64,000 bases of DNA from Chitinophagaceae bacterium UBA4857 (lineage in GTDB: Bacteria; Bacteroidota; Bacteroidia; Chitinophagales; Chitinophagaceae): assembly GCA_002399735.1 (NCBI GenBank), contig DHEF01000004.1, positions 121,014-185,013 on the forward strand. The letters are read 5' to 3'. This document shows positions 9,716 to 18,800 of this stretch, in pieces. A program made the position numbers and the translations under genes. The notes under the pieces are model-generated. The model was not told the DNA's origin and did not search any database. It saw nothing but the letters and a program-made list of their open reading frames with translations. How positions within the stretch are numbered: position 1 is the stretch's first letter; each line of letters opens with the position of its first letter.

Positions 9716-11878
9716 ATGTTGTATTTACGTTTACTTGTTATTATGTTGGTATTAAGTTGTACGGTGCAAGCGCAACAAGTACCGCTTTTTCGTAACACCA
9801 ACGAACCGCAGGAAAAAAGAGTAGCCGACTTGCTAAGCAAATTAACGCTGGAAGAAAAAATTTCGTTGCTGGGTTATAAAAGCAATGCTATACCACGTTT
9901 AAATATACCTGCTTACAACTGGTGGAACGAAGCCTTGCATGGTGTAGCCCGTGCAGGTTTGGCAACGGTATTCCCACAAGCCATTGGTATGGCAGCAACC
10001 TTTAATGATAGCTTGGTGCAGGAAGTAGCAGATGCTATTTCTACCGAAGCCAGGGCCAAGTATAATTTATCAACCGCAGCAGGACGCCATATACAATACA
10101 TGGGTTTAACTTTTTGGTCACCCAACGTAAATATTTTTCGTGATCCACGTTGGGGCCGTGGACAAGAAACCTATGGCGAAGATCCATACCTGACGGCTGC
10201 CATGGGTACTGCTTTTGTAAAAGGTTTACAGGGTACCGATCCCCGTTATTTAAAAACGGCTGCTGCTGCCAAACATTTTGCCGTGCACAGTGGTCCGGAA
10301 GCCGGCCGTCATGCATTTAATGCCAAGGCTGATGAAAAAGATATGCGTGAAACTTATTTATACGCATTTAAAAAACTGGTGGATGCAGGTGTGGAATCTG
10401 TTATGTGCGCATACAACCGTTTAAACGATGAACCTTGTTGCACCAGCAACGAGTTGCTACAAAAAATTTTACGCACCGAGTGGAAATTTAAAGGCCATGT
10501 TGTTACAGACTGTGGTGCGATTGATGACATTGTTAACTTTCATAAATTAACCGACAGCAAACCACAGGCTGCTGCCGATGCAGTAAAAGCCGGTGTAAAT
10601 TTAGATTGCTCAAACCTGTTGCAAAATCATTTAGCCGATGCGTTGAAGCAGGGTTTACTAACAGCAAAAGATATTGACTCGGCACTTGTTGGTTTATTTC
10701 GTACACAAATGCGTTTAGGTTTTTTTGACAAACCTGAACAAAATGTGTATGGTAAATTAGGTGCAGAAAGTGTACATACTGCTAAACATATTCAACTGGC
10801 ACGTAAAGTGGCGCAGCAGAGTATGGTGTTAATGAAAAACGATAAAAATCTGTTACCGCTTGATATGAAAAAGTATGGTTCCATTATGGTGTTGGGTGCA
10901 AACGCCGGTGCTATGGATCCAATGGTGGCTAACTATCATGGCATGTCAGGCAATATAGTTACCGTTGCCGAAGGTATTACACAGGCCGCTGGTCCTGCTG
11001 TTGCTGTGCAGTACGATCAGGGTAGCGATTTTGCCGATACTACACGTTTTGGTGGCATTTGGGCCGCAGGGGAGAGTGATATTGCCATTGCCGTTATTGG
11101 TTTAACACCGGTGTACGAAGGCGAAGAAGGCGATGCTTTTTTAGCCGCTAATGGTGGCGATAAGTTATCGTTGGAGTTGCCAGCTGCACATATTGCCATG
11201 TTAAAAGAATTGCGTAAAAAAAACAAACCCGTTGTAGTGGTGGTTACGGCTGGTAGCAATGTAAACATTAAAGCCATCGAGCCTTATGCCGATGCTATTA
11301 TTTTAGCATGGTATCCCGGTGAGCAAGGTGGTCACGCCGTGGCCGATGTATTGTTTGGTGCTGTATCGCCTGCAGGTCGTTTACCGGTTACATTTTATGA
11401 ATCGCTAAACAACCTGCCCGATTATTCCAGCTACGATATGAAAGACAGAACCTATCGTTATTACAAAGGCAACGTACAATATCCTTTTGGCTTTGGTTTA
11501 AGTTATACCAGCTTTAAATATAACTGGAATACACAGCCCGTTATCGCACCACGTTCAACAAAAGACAGTATAAAACTAATTGTAAAAATTGCCAACACCG
11601 GTAATTACAATGCCGATGAAGTAGCGCAGTTATACATTCAATACCCGGATATTGACAGAATGCCTGTGCAAGAATTAAAAGCATTTCGTCGGATACATAT
11701 AACAAATGGAAACGAAAATATTGTTGAGTTTGTTATACCGTTAAGCGAGTTGCAAAAATGGGATTTAAAAGAAAGCAAATGGAAACTTTATCCCGGCAAT
11801 TATAACATACAAATAGGTAGCCACTCTCGTAACATACAATTAGAAACAAGCTTTACCATCAAAAAGAACCTGAAGTAA
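9716..11878 (+). CDS. GH3 beta-glycosidase (beta-xylosidase/beta-glucosidase-like), exported
   Basis: A 720-aa protein with signal peptide (cleavage near TVQAQ). The N-terminal barrel carries NWWNEALHGVARAG, typical of the GH3 branch containing beta-xylosidases, then AAAKHFAVHSG and VVTDCGAIDD with candidate nucleophile Asp265. The alpha/beta sandwich domain (residues ~370-560, VAVIGL-type and AWYPGEQGG motifs) and the C-terminal fibronectin-like domain (YPFGFGLSYTSF onward) are both present, so the enzyme is full length. A Cys after the nucleophile (DCG, not DWG) also fits the xylosidase-type branch, but sugar specificity in GH3 is not predictable with confidence. It follows GH29 by 29 bp with an AGGAG-like sequence just before the ATG, and likely shares its transcript. 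Confidence 0.88.
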   Translation: MLYLRLLVIMLVLSCTVQAQQVPLFRNTNEPQEKRVADLLSKLTLEEKISLLGYKSNAIPRLNIPAYNWWNEALHGVARAGLATVFPQAIGMAATFNDSLVQEVADAISTEARAKYNLSTAAGRHIQYMGLTFWSPNVNIFRDPRWGRGQETYGEDPYLTAAMGTAFVKGLQGTDPRYLKTAAAAKHFAVHSGPEAGRHAFNAKADEKDMRETYLYAFKKLVDAGVESVMCAYNRLNDEPCCTSNELLQKILRTEWKFKGHVVTDCGAIDDIVNFHKLTDSKPQAAADAVKAGVNLDCSNLLQNHLADALKQGLLTAKDIDSALVGLFRTQMRLGFFDKPEQNVYGKLGAESVHTAKHIQLARKVAQQSMVLMKNDKNLLPLDMKKYGSIMVLGANAGAMDPMVANYHGMSGNIVTVAEGITQAAGPAVAVQYDQGSDFADTTRFGGIWAAGESDIAIAVIGLTPVYEGEEGDAFLAANGGDKLSLELPAAHIAMLKELRKKNKPVVVVVTAGSNVNIKAIEPYADAIILAWYPGEQGGHAVADVLFGAVSPAGRLPVTFYESLNNLPDYSSYDMKDRTYRYYKGNVQYPFGFGLSYTSFKYNWNTQPVIAPRSTKDSIKLIVKIANTGNYNADEVAQLYIQYPDIDRMPVQELKAFRRIHITNGNENIVEFVIPLSELQKWDLKESKWKLYPGNYNIQIGSHSRNIQLETSFTIKKNLK

Positions 11879-12406
11879 AATGTTTTTTTATTTTGTTACC
11901 GGCTGTAGTAACACAGATAATCGTCCCTTGCGTCGCACTCTTGTACTGCATAACATTAATCAGCATAACAAAGCCGCATTACCAATGAGTATTGCGGCTT
12001 TGTTTATTAAAAATGATTTTTTTAATTCTTAGCAATAACAAAAACTAGCTAATCTCCAACAGCGTCTGCATAAGCCGCATTTTTTGGTTCGGTACTGTCG
12101 TAGGCAGTATTCAAAAAATGCGCAGCCAATTTTTTGAAAGAAGCAAAATCAGCGGCGTTGCAGACGCGAAGCCGTCGGCTCGAGACAAAAACTCCAATTA
12201 AAGTATAGCTGGAAAAGTACATGACAGCCTCAAATTTTTTGTCACCCTGAGCTTGACGAAGGGCTACGCAGCATAATAAAAACTCCTACAGGGCTTCGTC
12301 AAGCTCAGCCTGACAATATTCTTGTCATTTTAACGAACATGATTTCTCTTTAATTTGCGCCTCAGTCTTACAGTTTCACTTACGGTTTTTAAATCCGTTA
12401 TAATAA
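11879..12406. repeat. Convergent spacer: terminator hairpin and dispersed palindromic repeats
   Basis: This 528-bp spacer lies between GH3 (+) and the VOC gene (-). It contains a hairpin terminator (11968-12003), a TTGCGTCGCACTC module (11928-11940) that recurs at four other places in the window, and a perfect 15-bp inverted repeat, CTGAGCTTGACGAAG (12247-12261) with CTTCGTCAAGCTCAG (12294-12308). The last belongs to a repeat type also seen around 29216-29275 and 40160-40180. No gene was seen. Confidence 0.7.
11968..12003 (+). terminator. Hairpin terminator downstream of GH3
   Basis: A perfect 11-bp stem ACAAAGCCGCA (11968-11978) and TGCGGCTTTGT (11993-12003) with a 14-nt loop, about 90 bp after the GH3 stop. 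The T content after it is modest (TTATT), so termination is probable but not certain. Confidence 0.6.
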
Positions 12407-12787
12407 CTACTCACCTGGCGGAGAATACTTCACAATATCAATCCCAATTCCATTCGGATCAACAATAGCAAAATGCCTGTCACCCCAAGGCTCATCCCTA
12501 ATGGCAATTTCAATCGCTATTTTCTTTTCCTGTATGTCGGCATACAGTTTATCTACATCATTTACTTCAATAGTCAAATACATCCCCTGGTTTAAAAAAG
12601 GCTTTTGAAAAATTGTCTGCTGGCTAGGGTGATTGGGCAATAAAAAACTTATCTCTGCACGCTTGTCTGGCGTATGTAGTAATAAATAAAATTCATTTTC
12701 AAAGCTCACTCCAAAGCCAAGTACATCTGTGTAAAAAGCTTTAGTTTCAGCTATTTTTTCTGTAATAATTCCGGCATTAAGTTTCAT
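12407..12787 (-). CDS. VOC superfamily (glyoxalase/bleomycin-resistance fold) protein
   Basis: A 126-aa protein with the two beta-alpha-beta-beta-beta modules of the vicinal oxygen chelate fold: KLNAGIITEKIAETKAFYTDVLGF at the N-terminus and EPWGDRHFAIVDPNGIGIDIVKY at the C-terminus. Such single-domain proteins work as dimers and include dioxygenases, lyases, antibiotic-binding proteins and many of unknown role. The substrate cannot be assigned here. It is monocistronic, with 157 bp separating it from the AraC-type gene upstream on the same strand. Confidence 0.85.
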   Translation of the reverse strand: MKLNAGIITEKIAETKAFYTDVLGFGVSFENEFYLLLHTPDKRAEISFLLPNHPSQQTIFQKPFLNQGMYLTIEVNDVDKLYADIQEKKIAIEIAIRDEPWGDRHFAIVDPNGIGIDIVKYSPPGE

Positions 12788-12944
12788 GTTATTTGTTTTA
12801 TTGTCAGATAAGTTATTTTGCGAGCAACTTTATGTCATACAGCAAAATACTGTAAGAGCTATAAACAATCGCCTCATAGTTGTGTAGTTTATACCACAAA
12901 GCTCATGTAAAACCCAAATAAAACATTGTAAAAATCGGACATAA

Positions 12945-13760
12945 TTATCTGCTAAAAGCCTTGGCAGGTGTTACGCCATAAAAGTTTTTGAACTCTTTAA
13001 TAAAATGCGCCTGATCGTAGTAGCCAACATCAAAAAAAAGTTTGTTTTGCCGTAAACTTTGTGTGGAAGGTTTGGCCCTTAATATATTTTGGAACCTGAC
13101 TACTTTGCTAAAAGTTTTTGGTGTATCGCCAATATAATATTCAAATAATCTGCGCAATTGCCGCTGGCTGATACCGGTGTTTAAATCATTTTCAATATCA
13201 ACAACTCCGTATTTTTTTAGTATTACATCAATCGCTTCATACAAACGGCTGTCGTTATTAAAAGGGGTATTGTTGGTAAGGTGTAGAAAGTAATTGTCTA
13301 ATTCGTTAACAATATTTACCGCACTCATTTCGCTTTGTATATGGCTGCTAATGAATTCAGATAAATCAGGCACAACAGATTGTAAATGCTCAAAACGGTT
13401 ACTTAATAAAATAGCATTTACATGAAATAACTGCGGAAATATAGTAGGCAGAAAACGAATACCGAAGTAGTTGAAATTATTTGCTAAAGGAAACTCGGTA
13501 AATTTTCTACAAAAACCCATTACAAAATTTTCGGCCGTATTGTTTAATTCAAAAAACACGTCAATACAGCCATCTGCCACTACACGGTAATTAAACTGCG
13601 CTGTTAAAGGTTCTTTGGTTTGCAATTGCCAGTAACAATAAATATAATTTTGTATATCTGTGTGTGGTAAATACTCTGTATAAGAAACATTTTCACCAGC
13701 CTTTTTTACCGTTGGCTGAATGGGCGTGTAAAAAGATCGTATGTTACCAATAAATTTCAA
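12945..13760 (-). CDS. AraC-family regulator with DUF6597-type N-terminal domain
   Basis: A 271-aa regulator. The N-terminal ~140 residues (YTEYLPHTDIQNYIYCYWQLQ, VVADGCIDVFFEL, FGIRFLPTIFPQLF) match the DUF6597 sensor region found before AraC helix-turn-helix domains in Bacteroidota. The C-terminal ~100 residues hold the paired HTH: GISQRQLRRLFEYYIGDTPKTF and FFDVGYYDQAHFIKEFKNFYGVTP. It should act as a cytoplasmic DNA-binding regulator; ligand and targets are unknown. It starts 28 bp after the PhnD-like gene on the same strand, so the two are probably co-transcribed. Confidence 0.87.
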   Translation of the reverse strand: MKFIGNIRSFYTPIQPTVKKAGENVSYTEYLPHTDIQNYIYCYWQLQTKEPLTAQFNYRVVADGCIDVFFELNNTAENFVMGFCRKFTEFPLANNFNYFGIRFLPTIFPQLFHVNAILLSNRFEHLQSVVPDLSEFISSHIQSEMSAVNIVNELDNYFLHLTNNTPFNNDSRLYEAIDVILKKYGVVDIENDLNTGISQRQLRRLFEYYIGDTPKTFSKVVRFQNILRAKPSTQSLRQNKLFFDVGYYDQAHFIKEFKNFYGVTPAKAFSR

Positions 13761-13788
13761 GTTATGTTGCTAATAACGGAAGTTACAT

Positions 13789-14688
13789 CTATTCTATTAG
13801 TTGCCAAAGCTGTTCATTATTGCCAAACATTTTTCTAAAGGCATCGTAATCCTTATCGGCTACTTTTTTAAAAGCAACAGCCTGTTTAAACTCAGTCCAT
13901 CCTGCACAAAAGTTCTTAAAAATATCAGGAGCATTTTTATGTAATTGCAATAACTCTTTTGTAAAGGTTTGTGTTATTTTTTTATTCAAATTTTTCTTAT
14001 AAACAATAGGGCCTAATGGAATATTATTGAAAGAATCAAGCACCGTTACCTTACTGTCAAACGGTGCATATTTTCTCACACTATCAATTTCAGCACAGCC
14101 ACAACCGCCTATACCATTGGGTATATTCATAATGTCCTCCGCTACTTTTCTGTGTGAACCAAGATAGTTTATGGTAAAGTTTTTTTCCGGTGTAGGTATG
14201 TTATTGTCATTTAATAAAAGCCTGGGAACAAGATTGCCCGATGTGGAAGATTGATTAACCAACGATAGCGAAAACTTATTAGGTTGTTTACTCAGCTCCG
14301 CAATTTTTGTAATACCGGTTTCTTTATTAGCAATCAGGCAGCCTGCATAATTTGTTGTTACCGTATTACCCATATCAAGGTTTATAATGGGTATAGCAAC
14401 ACCCGGGTTATTGCGTTGCAATGTTAAATAACCCGATGTATTCATCATAGCAAAATCAACACTATCGTTTATTATAGCACTAATTAAACCTTGTACGGTA
14501 GGGTAGCTAACAGCAATAATGGTATGCCCTGTTTTTTGGGATAGGTATTCGGCTAATGGAGTAAGGTTCTGCAAACGGTTATTAGTAGCATAAGTATAAG
14601 TTGCTAAAACTAATTTCTTTTGCTGTGCATTCAGTTGTACTATACTTGCTGTCAAAAGCAGTAGGAGTAGCGTAATTTTTTTCATCAC
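13789..14688 (-). CDS. PhnD-like periplasmic substrate-binding protein, orphan
   Basis: A 299-aa protein with signal peptide (residues 1-~21, VQLNAQ). The body, including LTPLAEYLSQKTGHTI, the DFAMMNTSGYLTL segment and a central hinge region, fits the phosphate/phosphite/phosphonate-binding (PhnD, PF12974-like) family of type 2 periplasmic binding proteins. No ABC permease or ATPase gene lies in the window. Its close linkage to an AraC regulator suggests either a distant transporter or a sensory role. The bound ligand is unknown; PhnD-like domains are not limited to phosphonates. Confidence 0.75.
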   Translation of the reverse strand: MMKKITLLLLLLTASIVQLNAQQKKLVLATYTYATNNRLQNLTPLAEYLSQKTGHTIIAVSYPTVQGLISAIINDSVDFAMMNTSGYLTLQRNNPGVAIPIINLDMGNTVTTNYAGCLIANKETGITKIAELSKQPNKFSLSLVNQSSTSGNLVPRLLLNDNNIPTPEKNFTINYLGSHRKVAEDIMNIPNGIGGCGCAEIDSVRKYAPFDSKVTVLDSFNNIPLGPIVYKKNLNKKITQTFTKELLQLHKNAPDIFKNFCAGWTEFKQAVAFKKVADKDYDAFRKMFGNNEQLWQLIE

Positions 14689-14796
14689 CCAATTTACTTT
14701 AATATAATTGTGCTATTAGCCATAACTATTTTAATTGTATCATAAAATGCCTAACGGTTTAATATTGTTATTAACGGCTTGCGTCAGTATCAGGCA

Positions 14797-15852
14797 TTAT
14801 TTAGATAATCTCTTCCTGATAGGCCTGTCATAATATTTCATAGCCAAGTAAGCTACTAATAGCTGCACCGCTATTAAACTTACTACCACCAACGTTAATG
14901 TACTGTTTGATGGAGTGGCACTAGCGTAATAAGCTCCAAAGCCCCATAACACAAAGTAGTGAGTAATATATAACGGGTAGGAAATATTGCCCGATAATTT
15001 ACAAATATTTTCATGCTTTGGTGATAGCGAACTACCTGCACCCAAGGCAATTAAAAAAGGAAAATAAATCAGTACAATTAAAGGCTCAACAATCCAGTTG
15101 GAAGCTTCACGGTAGGGTGATAAAAACGCAAGCACCAGTAAAACAGCTAAACCAACAAAACCAATCTTGTTTTTAATAAATAATTGGTAACGCATAATAC
15201 ACATACCTGCTAAAAACGAGAATATCATTCTGGCGCCACCGTGCCAGAATGTATCACCGTTCCAACCACCCACTAAAGATCCTGCTGTGTAAGTAATGTA
15301 CACAATAAAACCTGCACTTATAACTGCTAACAGTAATAACCGTTTTCTATGTAGCCTTACTAAAATTAAAGCGTAAATAATATTGGCTACATACTCCCAA
15401 AACAGCGACCAACTTGGCGCATTTAATCCAAACAAATTAAAATACCTGTCTTCCATTACAGGGTAGGGAATCAGTAGAGCGGAGGTAATGAATAGCAAGA
15501 AAATTTGTACAAAACTATAACCGGATGCCGCATTACTAAACGGATCAAACAAAAAGGCCAGCAAGCCCAATACCGTACCTAACAAAACAAGCGGATGCAA
15601 ACGTTTAAGCCGCTGTTTGTAAAAAGTTGACAGGCTCATTTTTTTCATGCGGTCATCATAGGCATAGGCCACCACAAAGCCCGAAAGGCAGAAGAAAAAA
15701 TCTACCGCCAGGTAACCATGCGCAATAATGTTTTTAGAAAAATCAGTAATAATTACTTCCATAAAATGGAAGACAACAATCGCCAAAGCCGCCACACCAC
15801 GCAATCCATCTAAAATTAAAAAATGTTTTTTAGCGGCATAATTAGGTGCCAT
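14797..15852 (-). CDS. Acyltransferase family 3 (OafA/YrhL-type) membrane protein
   Basis: A 351-aa polytopic protein with about ten predicted transmembrane segments. The family signatures are FLILDGLRGVAALAIVVFHF at the N-terminus (His in motif HF), HGYLAVDFFFCLSGFVVAY and KRLKRLHPL. Acyltransferase 3 proteins move acyl groups, usually acetyl, across or onto sugars of surface polysaccharides or other secreted compounds. The acceptor is unknown. It sits 138 bp from the acetyltransferase gene upstream on the same strand, which could act on related sugars, but no glycan-synthesis genes are nearby. Confidence 0.88.
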   Translation of the reverse strand: MAPNYAAKKHFLILDGLRGVAALAIVVFHFMEVIITDFSKNIIAHGYLAVDFFFCLSGFVVAYAYDDRMKKMSLSTFYKQRLKRLHPLVLLGTVLGLLAFLFDPFSNAASGYSFVQIFLLFITSALLIPYPVMEDRYFNLFGLNAPSWSLFWEYVANIIYALILVRLHRKRLLLLAVISAGFIVYITYTAGSLVGGWNGDTFWHGGARMIFSFLAGMCIMRYQLFIKNKIGFVGLAVLLVLAFLSPYREASNWIVEPLIVLIYFPFLIALGAGSSLSPKHENICKLSGNISYPLYITHYFVLWGFGAYYASATPSNSTLTLVVVSLIAVQLLVAYLAMKYYDRPIRKRLSK

Positions 15853-15989
15853 GGCATTGCTTGTTTTTGTAACGTTAATTTATGTTCAAGAATAGGCTTT
15901 TTTACTCACTTCAACAAGCAAAGTAGTTGGTCTTTTCAGGTGCATTAATTGATGGTCATAAAATATAAATAATATTAATAAAGCCCCAC

Positions 15990-16556
15990 TTATTGTTCGC
16001 CATCAATGGATTTTAATATTCTACAAGGATTGCCCACTGCAATAACATTTGCCGGAGTATTTTTTGTTACCACACTGCCGGCACCAATAATGGTATTGTC
16101 GCCAATAGTAACACCGGGCAAGACTACCACATTACCACCCAGCCACACATTGTTACCCACCGTAATTGGTTTAGCATATTCAAGCCCTTCGTTTCTTTGT
16201 TGTACGTTAACCGGATGGCCCGCTGTATAAAAGCCACAGTTAGGGCCAATGAAAACATTATTACCAAATTTCACCGGTGCACAATCTAAAATAACAAGGT
16301 TATGATTAGCATAAAAATTATCACCCAGTTCAATATTATATCCATAGTCGCACCAAAAAGGTTGTTCTACCAAAAAACTATCCGTAGCGGTGGTAACAAT
16401 TTTCTTCATCAGCGTATTCCTGTTTTCCGCATCTTCATATTTCAATTCATTGTATTGCTGGCATAAACTTTTGCAAACCACTCTTTCGTTAATCAATTCT
16501 TTATCATGGTTTGGGTTATACAAAAGCCCCTGTGCACATTTTTCTTTTTCTGTCAT
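15990..16556 (-). CDS. Maltose/galactoside O-acetyltransferase-like hexapeptide transferase
   Basis: A 188-aa protein matching the LacA/Maa/NodL group. The N-terminal Mac domain is seen in EKCAQGLLYNPNHDKELINER and the C-terminal left-handed beta-helix in hexapeptide repeats such as IGPNCGFYTAGHPV and PGVTIGDNTIIGAGSVV. His in YTAGHPV is the expected catalytic base. These cytoplasmic trimers acetylate hydroxyl groups of sugars with acetyl-CoA. The length is typical (~185-200 aa). The true sugar acceptor is unknown. Confidence 0.9.
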   Translation of the reverse strand: MTEKEKCAQGLLYNPNHDKELINERVVCKSLCQQYNELKYEDAENRNTLMKKIVTTATDSFLVEQPFWCDYGYNIELGDNFYANHNLVILDCAPVKFGNNVFIGPNCGFYTAGHPVNVQQRNEGLEYAKPITVGNNVWLGGNVVVLPGVTIGDNTIIGAGSVVTKNTPANVIAVGNPCRILKSIDGEQ

Positions 16557-16783
16557 GTTGTAAATTTTATAATGCTAACGATGAGTAATAAAGGTAGTTA
16601 CAATATTTTTTGTTACCAGCTGTAGTAACACAGATGGACTGATGTTGTTTTTAACCCCGAGTTAGCCATGTGTGTTTGCTTCGGGGCGACGCTCCGTTTA
16701 TCGTTCGGTTCTTTGTTCATCATCGTGATAATTTGGGGCTAATGTATTTTATGCAGAGCTCTTGTTAAATTATAAACACTGTC
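16557..16783. repeat. Spacer with CCCCGAG...TTCGGGGC hairpin repeat
   Basis: Bases ~16610-16740 carry a repeat mosaic: AGCTGTAGTAACACAGAT, then AACCCCGAGTT followed ~20 bp later by CTTCGGGGCGACGCTCCGT. A close copy of the CCCCGAG...TTCGGGGC hairpin occurs at 36931-36972. No gene was seen. Confidence 0.6.
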
Positions 16784-17879
16784 TTAGTGTCGAAAAATTG
16801 TATCGTAGCCCCATGCGTATTGAATTAATTTCTTAGGGATGTACTGCATCGTGTCATTTGGATAAATTTCTTTTAGTTTCTTGAGTTTTGTCATCTCATC
16901 CGGATAAACGAAAATATTTGTTGACGAACTTTCAAAAGACTCCAAATTGATGAGTTGAGAAATCTTAGGTGATAGATAGTTTATATTATTATTTCCTATT
17001 GTTAATGTCTTCAGCGAAATCATGCTATATAATTGATCTGGAATTATATTTATTTTGTTATTCCAGATATCAAGCGTTTCAAGATGTTTAAGATTAATAA
17101 TAGGTAAAGGGACTTTAGATAGATTGCACTCGGTTAAATTGAGCGACCTTAAATTTTTATTATGGGTTAATCCATTAAGATCTGAACGACTTAAATCATT
17201 TCCTGTTAAGTCAAGTTCTTCAAGATGCGTGAATAAAGATAATTCTTCAGGAAGTTCGGTAAAAGCACAGCCATATAAACTAAGCTTTCTTATTGTGTCT
17301 GGGTTCTGTTTTAACATTGCATAGAATGCATTTCTACTGTTTTCAATACTGAAATCTTTAAAATCGAAATTTACCTCTCTAACTTTAAGTTTAATTTTGC
17401 CCCTTATTTGTACCGTGTCTGGTTTTATATCTCTAATGTCTTTATTTTTTCCAATAAAGTTGTATGCAATTTCTGCGATGACATAATCTTTTACTTGAAA
17501 TGCTTTTTTATTTAAAATGATTTGACCCATTGAAGGTGTATAAACATAATTGCTATGATTGTCAAAAAGCATTAAAGAGCTATTGACGGAATCATTAACT
17601 ATTTTAACCTTTAATACATAACTGCCTTCAAAAAAAACAGTACTCAGATGCAATAACATGGTATCACCAATAAGCTTACAAAAACTATTAGTGGTATCTG
17701 AAAATTGAGGGTAAAAAATTATGTCTTGAGGTTTGGAATAGTAATGAGTCATTTTTTGTAAGGACTAGATCGCTGTTCACATGAAGTTCTTTGGATGAGC
17801 CACTTAATAAGCGCTCATTATTATTTGTATTGTGGCATCCACAAATAAGAAAAATTGCTATAAATTGTAGATATCTCAT
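16784..17879 (-). pseudogene. Leucine-rich-repeat lipoprotein split by a one-base frameshift
   Basis: Two overlapping frames make one lipoprotein. The 5' frame (17879 to 17688) starts MRYLQFIAIFLICGC, a lipobox at Cys15; the 3' frame (to 16784) has no signal but carries leucine-rich repeats: LEELDLTGNDL, LRSLNLTECNL, LETLDIWNNKI and LKTLTIGNNNI. The frames meet at a run of six T on the + strand (17752-17757). Removing one base joins them as ...SDLVLTK-MTHYYSK... with no stop, giving ~364 aa. In the 3' frame a TAG lies five codons before its first ATG, so that ATG is unlikely to be the real start. It could be genuine decay, slippage or a read error. Function unknown; LRRs usually bind proteins. 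Confidence 0.75.
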
Positions 17880-17939
17880 ATTCTTTTATCGCAAAAGGAT
17901 GTCTTTATTGATTAGTAATGTATTATTTTTTTACCCGGC

Positions 17940-18800
17940 TTACTTTTTCAAATTTATAGAATACTTAAACTGCAACACTTTTTTACCCCAAAGTGTTAAC
18001 ATTTGTTCGGCAGTAAGTTGATCGTTTACAACACCTATAATTAATTGGTCACGAAAGCTGCGAATAAATTGTGCCCAGTATTTTCCTTTGGAATCGTTTA
18101 GTAAAAAGTAAAAACCGGCATCGCCGAGTTTTTTACCGGCTGAATTTAAAATAAGTTCGCCATTGAGGCCTACACTGGGTAACATAATAACGGTTGCATT
18201 ACCTTTTGGCAAAGGGAAAACAGCTTTAACACAGGTTTTGCCGGAGGGTAGTGTACAAGTACTGTAAATACCCGAGTAAATAACTTTACCGGTGGATATA
18301 AAAGATCGGAACCAGATGGTATATTTTATAGTGCCTGATGCGGGATCGGTAAGCGTGATGATTTCGCTTTTGATGTTTTCGGCGTTTTTAGTATTGCGGG
18401 TGGGTACGTTTAACTGGTTAATGCGCTTGCTGAATAATTTGGTTACTAAAATGCCAAAACCTTTAAAAAACGGATTCCATTTTACGCTGAAATGTAAATT
18501 GTATAAAGCTGTTTTTTCGTAAAATCCAATAACCTCTTGCGATAAATTAGCTAACTCCGACTGAGATAAATGGAGCATATCCATAGAAGGAATTAATCCC
18601 CGGGTCTGGCTATTTCTTTGTATAGTTAAGTTTTCCTTAGTGGCTAATTGTTGTATAAAATCTTCGCCAATACCGGTAAGGTTACCAAAGGGTCCCATGA
18701 GCCAGGGGTAATCTTCTGCATTAATTTTTTTACCCCAAAGTATTACCCATTGCTGGGTAAACCAATCCTGAAACTTTTGCTTTGGATCTGCTAACCTCAT
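17940..18800 (-). CDS. Uncharacterised protein paired with a CrtA-like gene
   Basis: A 286-aa soluble protein with no signal peptide or membrane segment; I do not recognise the family. Its ends look related: WFTQQWVILWGKKINAEDYPWL near residue 15-35 and AEQMLTLWGKKVLQF near the C-terminus, so it may have an internal similarity. The start codon directly abuts the stop of the upstream CrtA-like gene (TAAATG), which strongly suggests translational coupling and a shared task. A lipid or carotenoid link would be a guess from that neighbour only. Confidence 0.6.
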   Translation of the reverse strand: MRLADPKQKFQDWFTQQWVILWGKKINAEDYPWLMGPFGNLTGIGEDFIQQLATKENLTIQRNSQTRGLIPSMDMLHLSQSELANLSQEVIGFYEKTALYNLHFSVKWNPFFKGFGILVTKLFSKRINQLNVPTRNTKNAENIKSEIITLTDPASGTIKYTIWFRSFISTGKVIYSGIYSTCTLPSGKTCVKAVFPLPKGNATVIMLPSVGLNGELILNSAGKKLGDAGFYFLLNDSKGKYWAQFIRSFRDQLIIGVVNDQLTAEQMLTLWGKKVLQFKYSINLKK

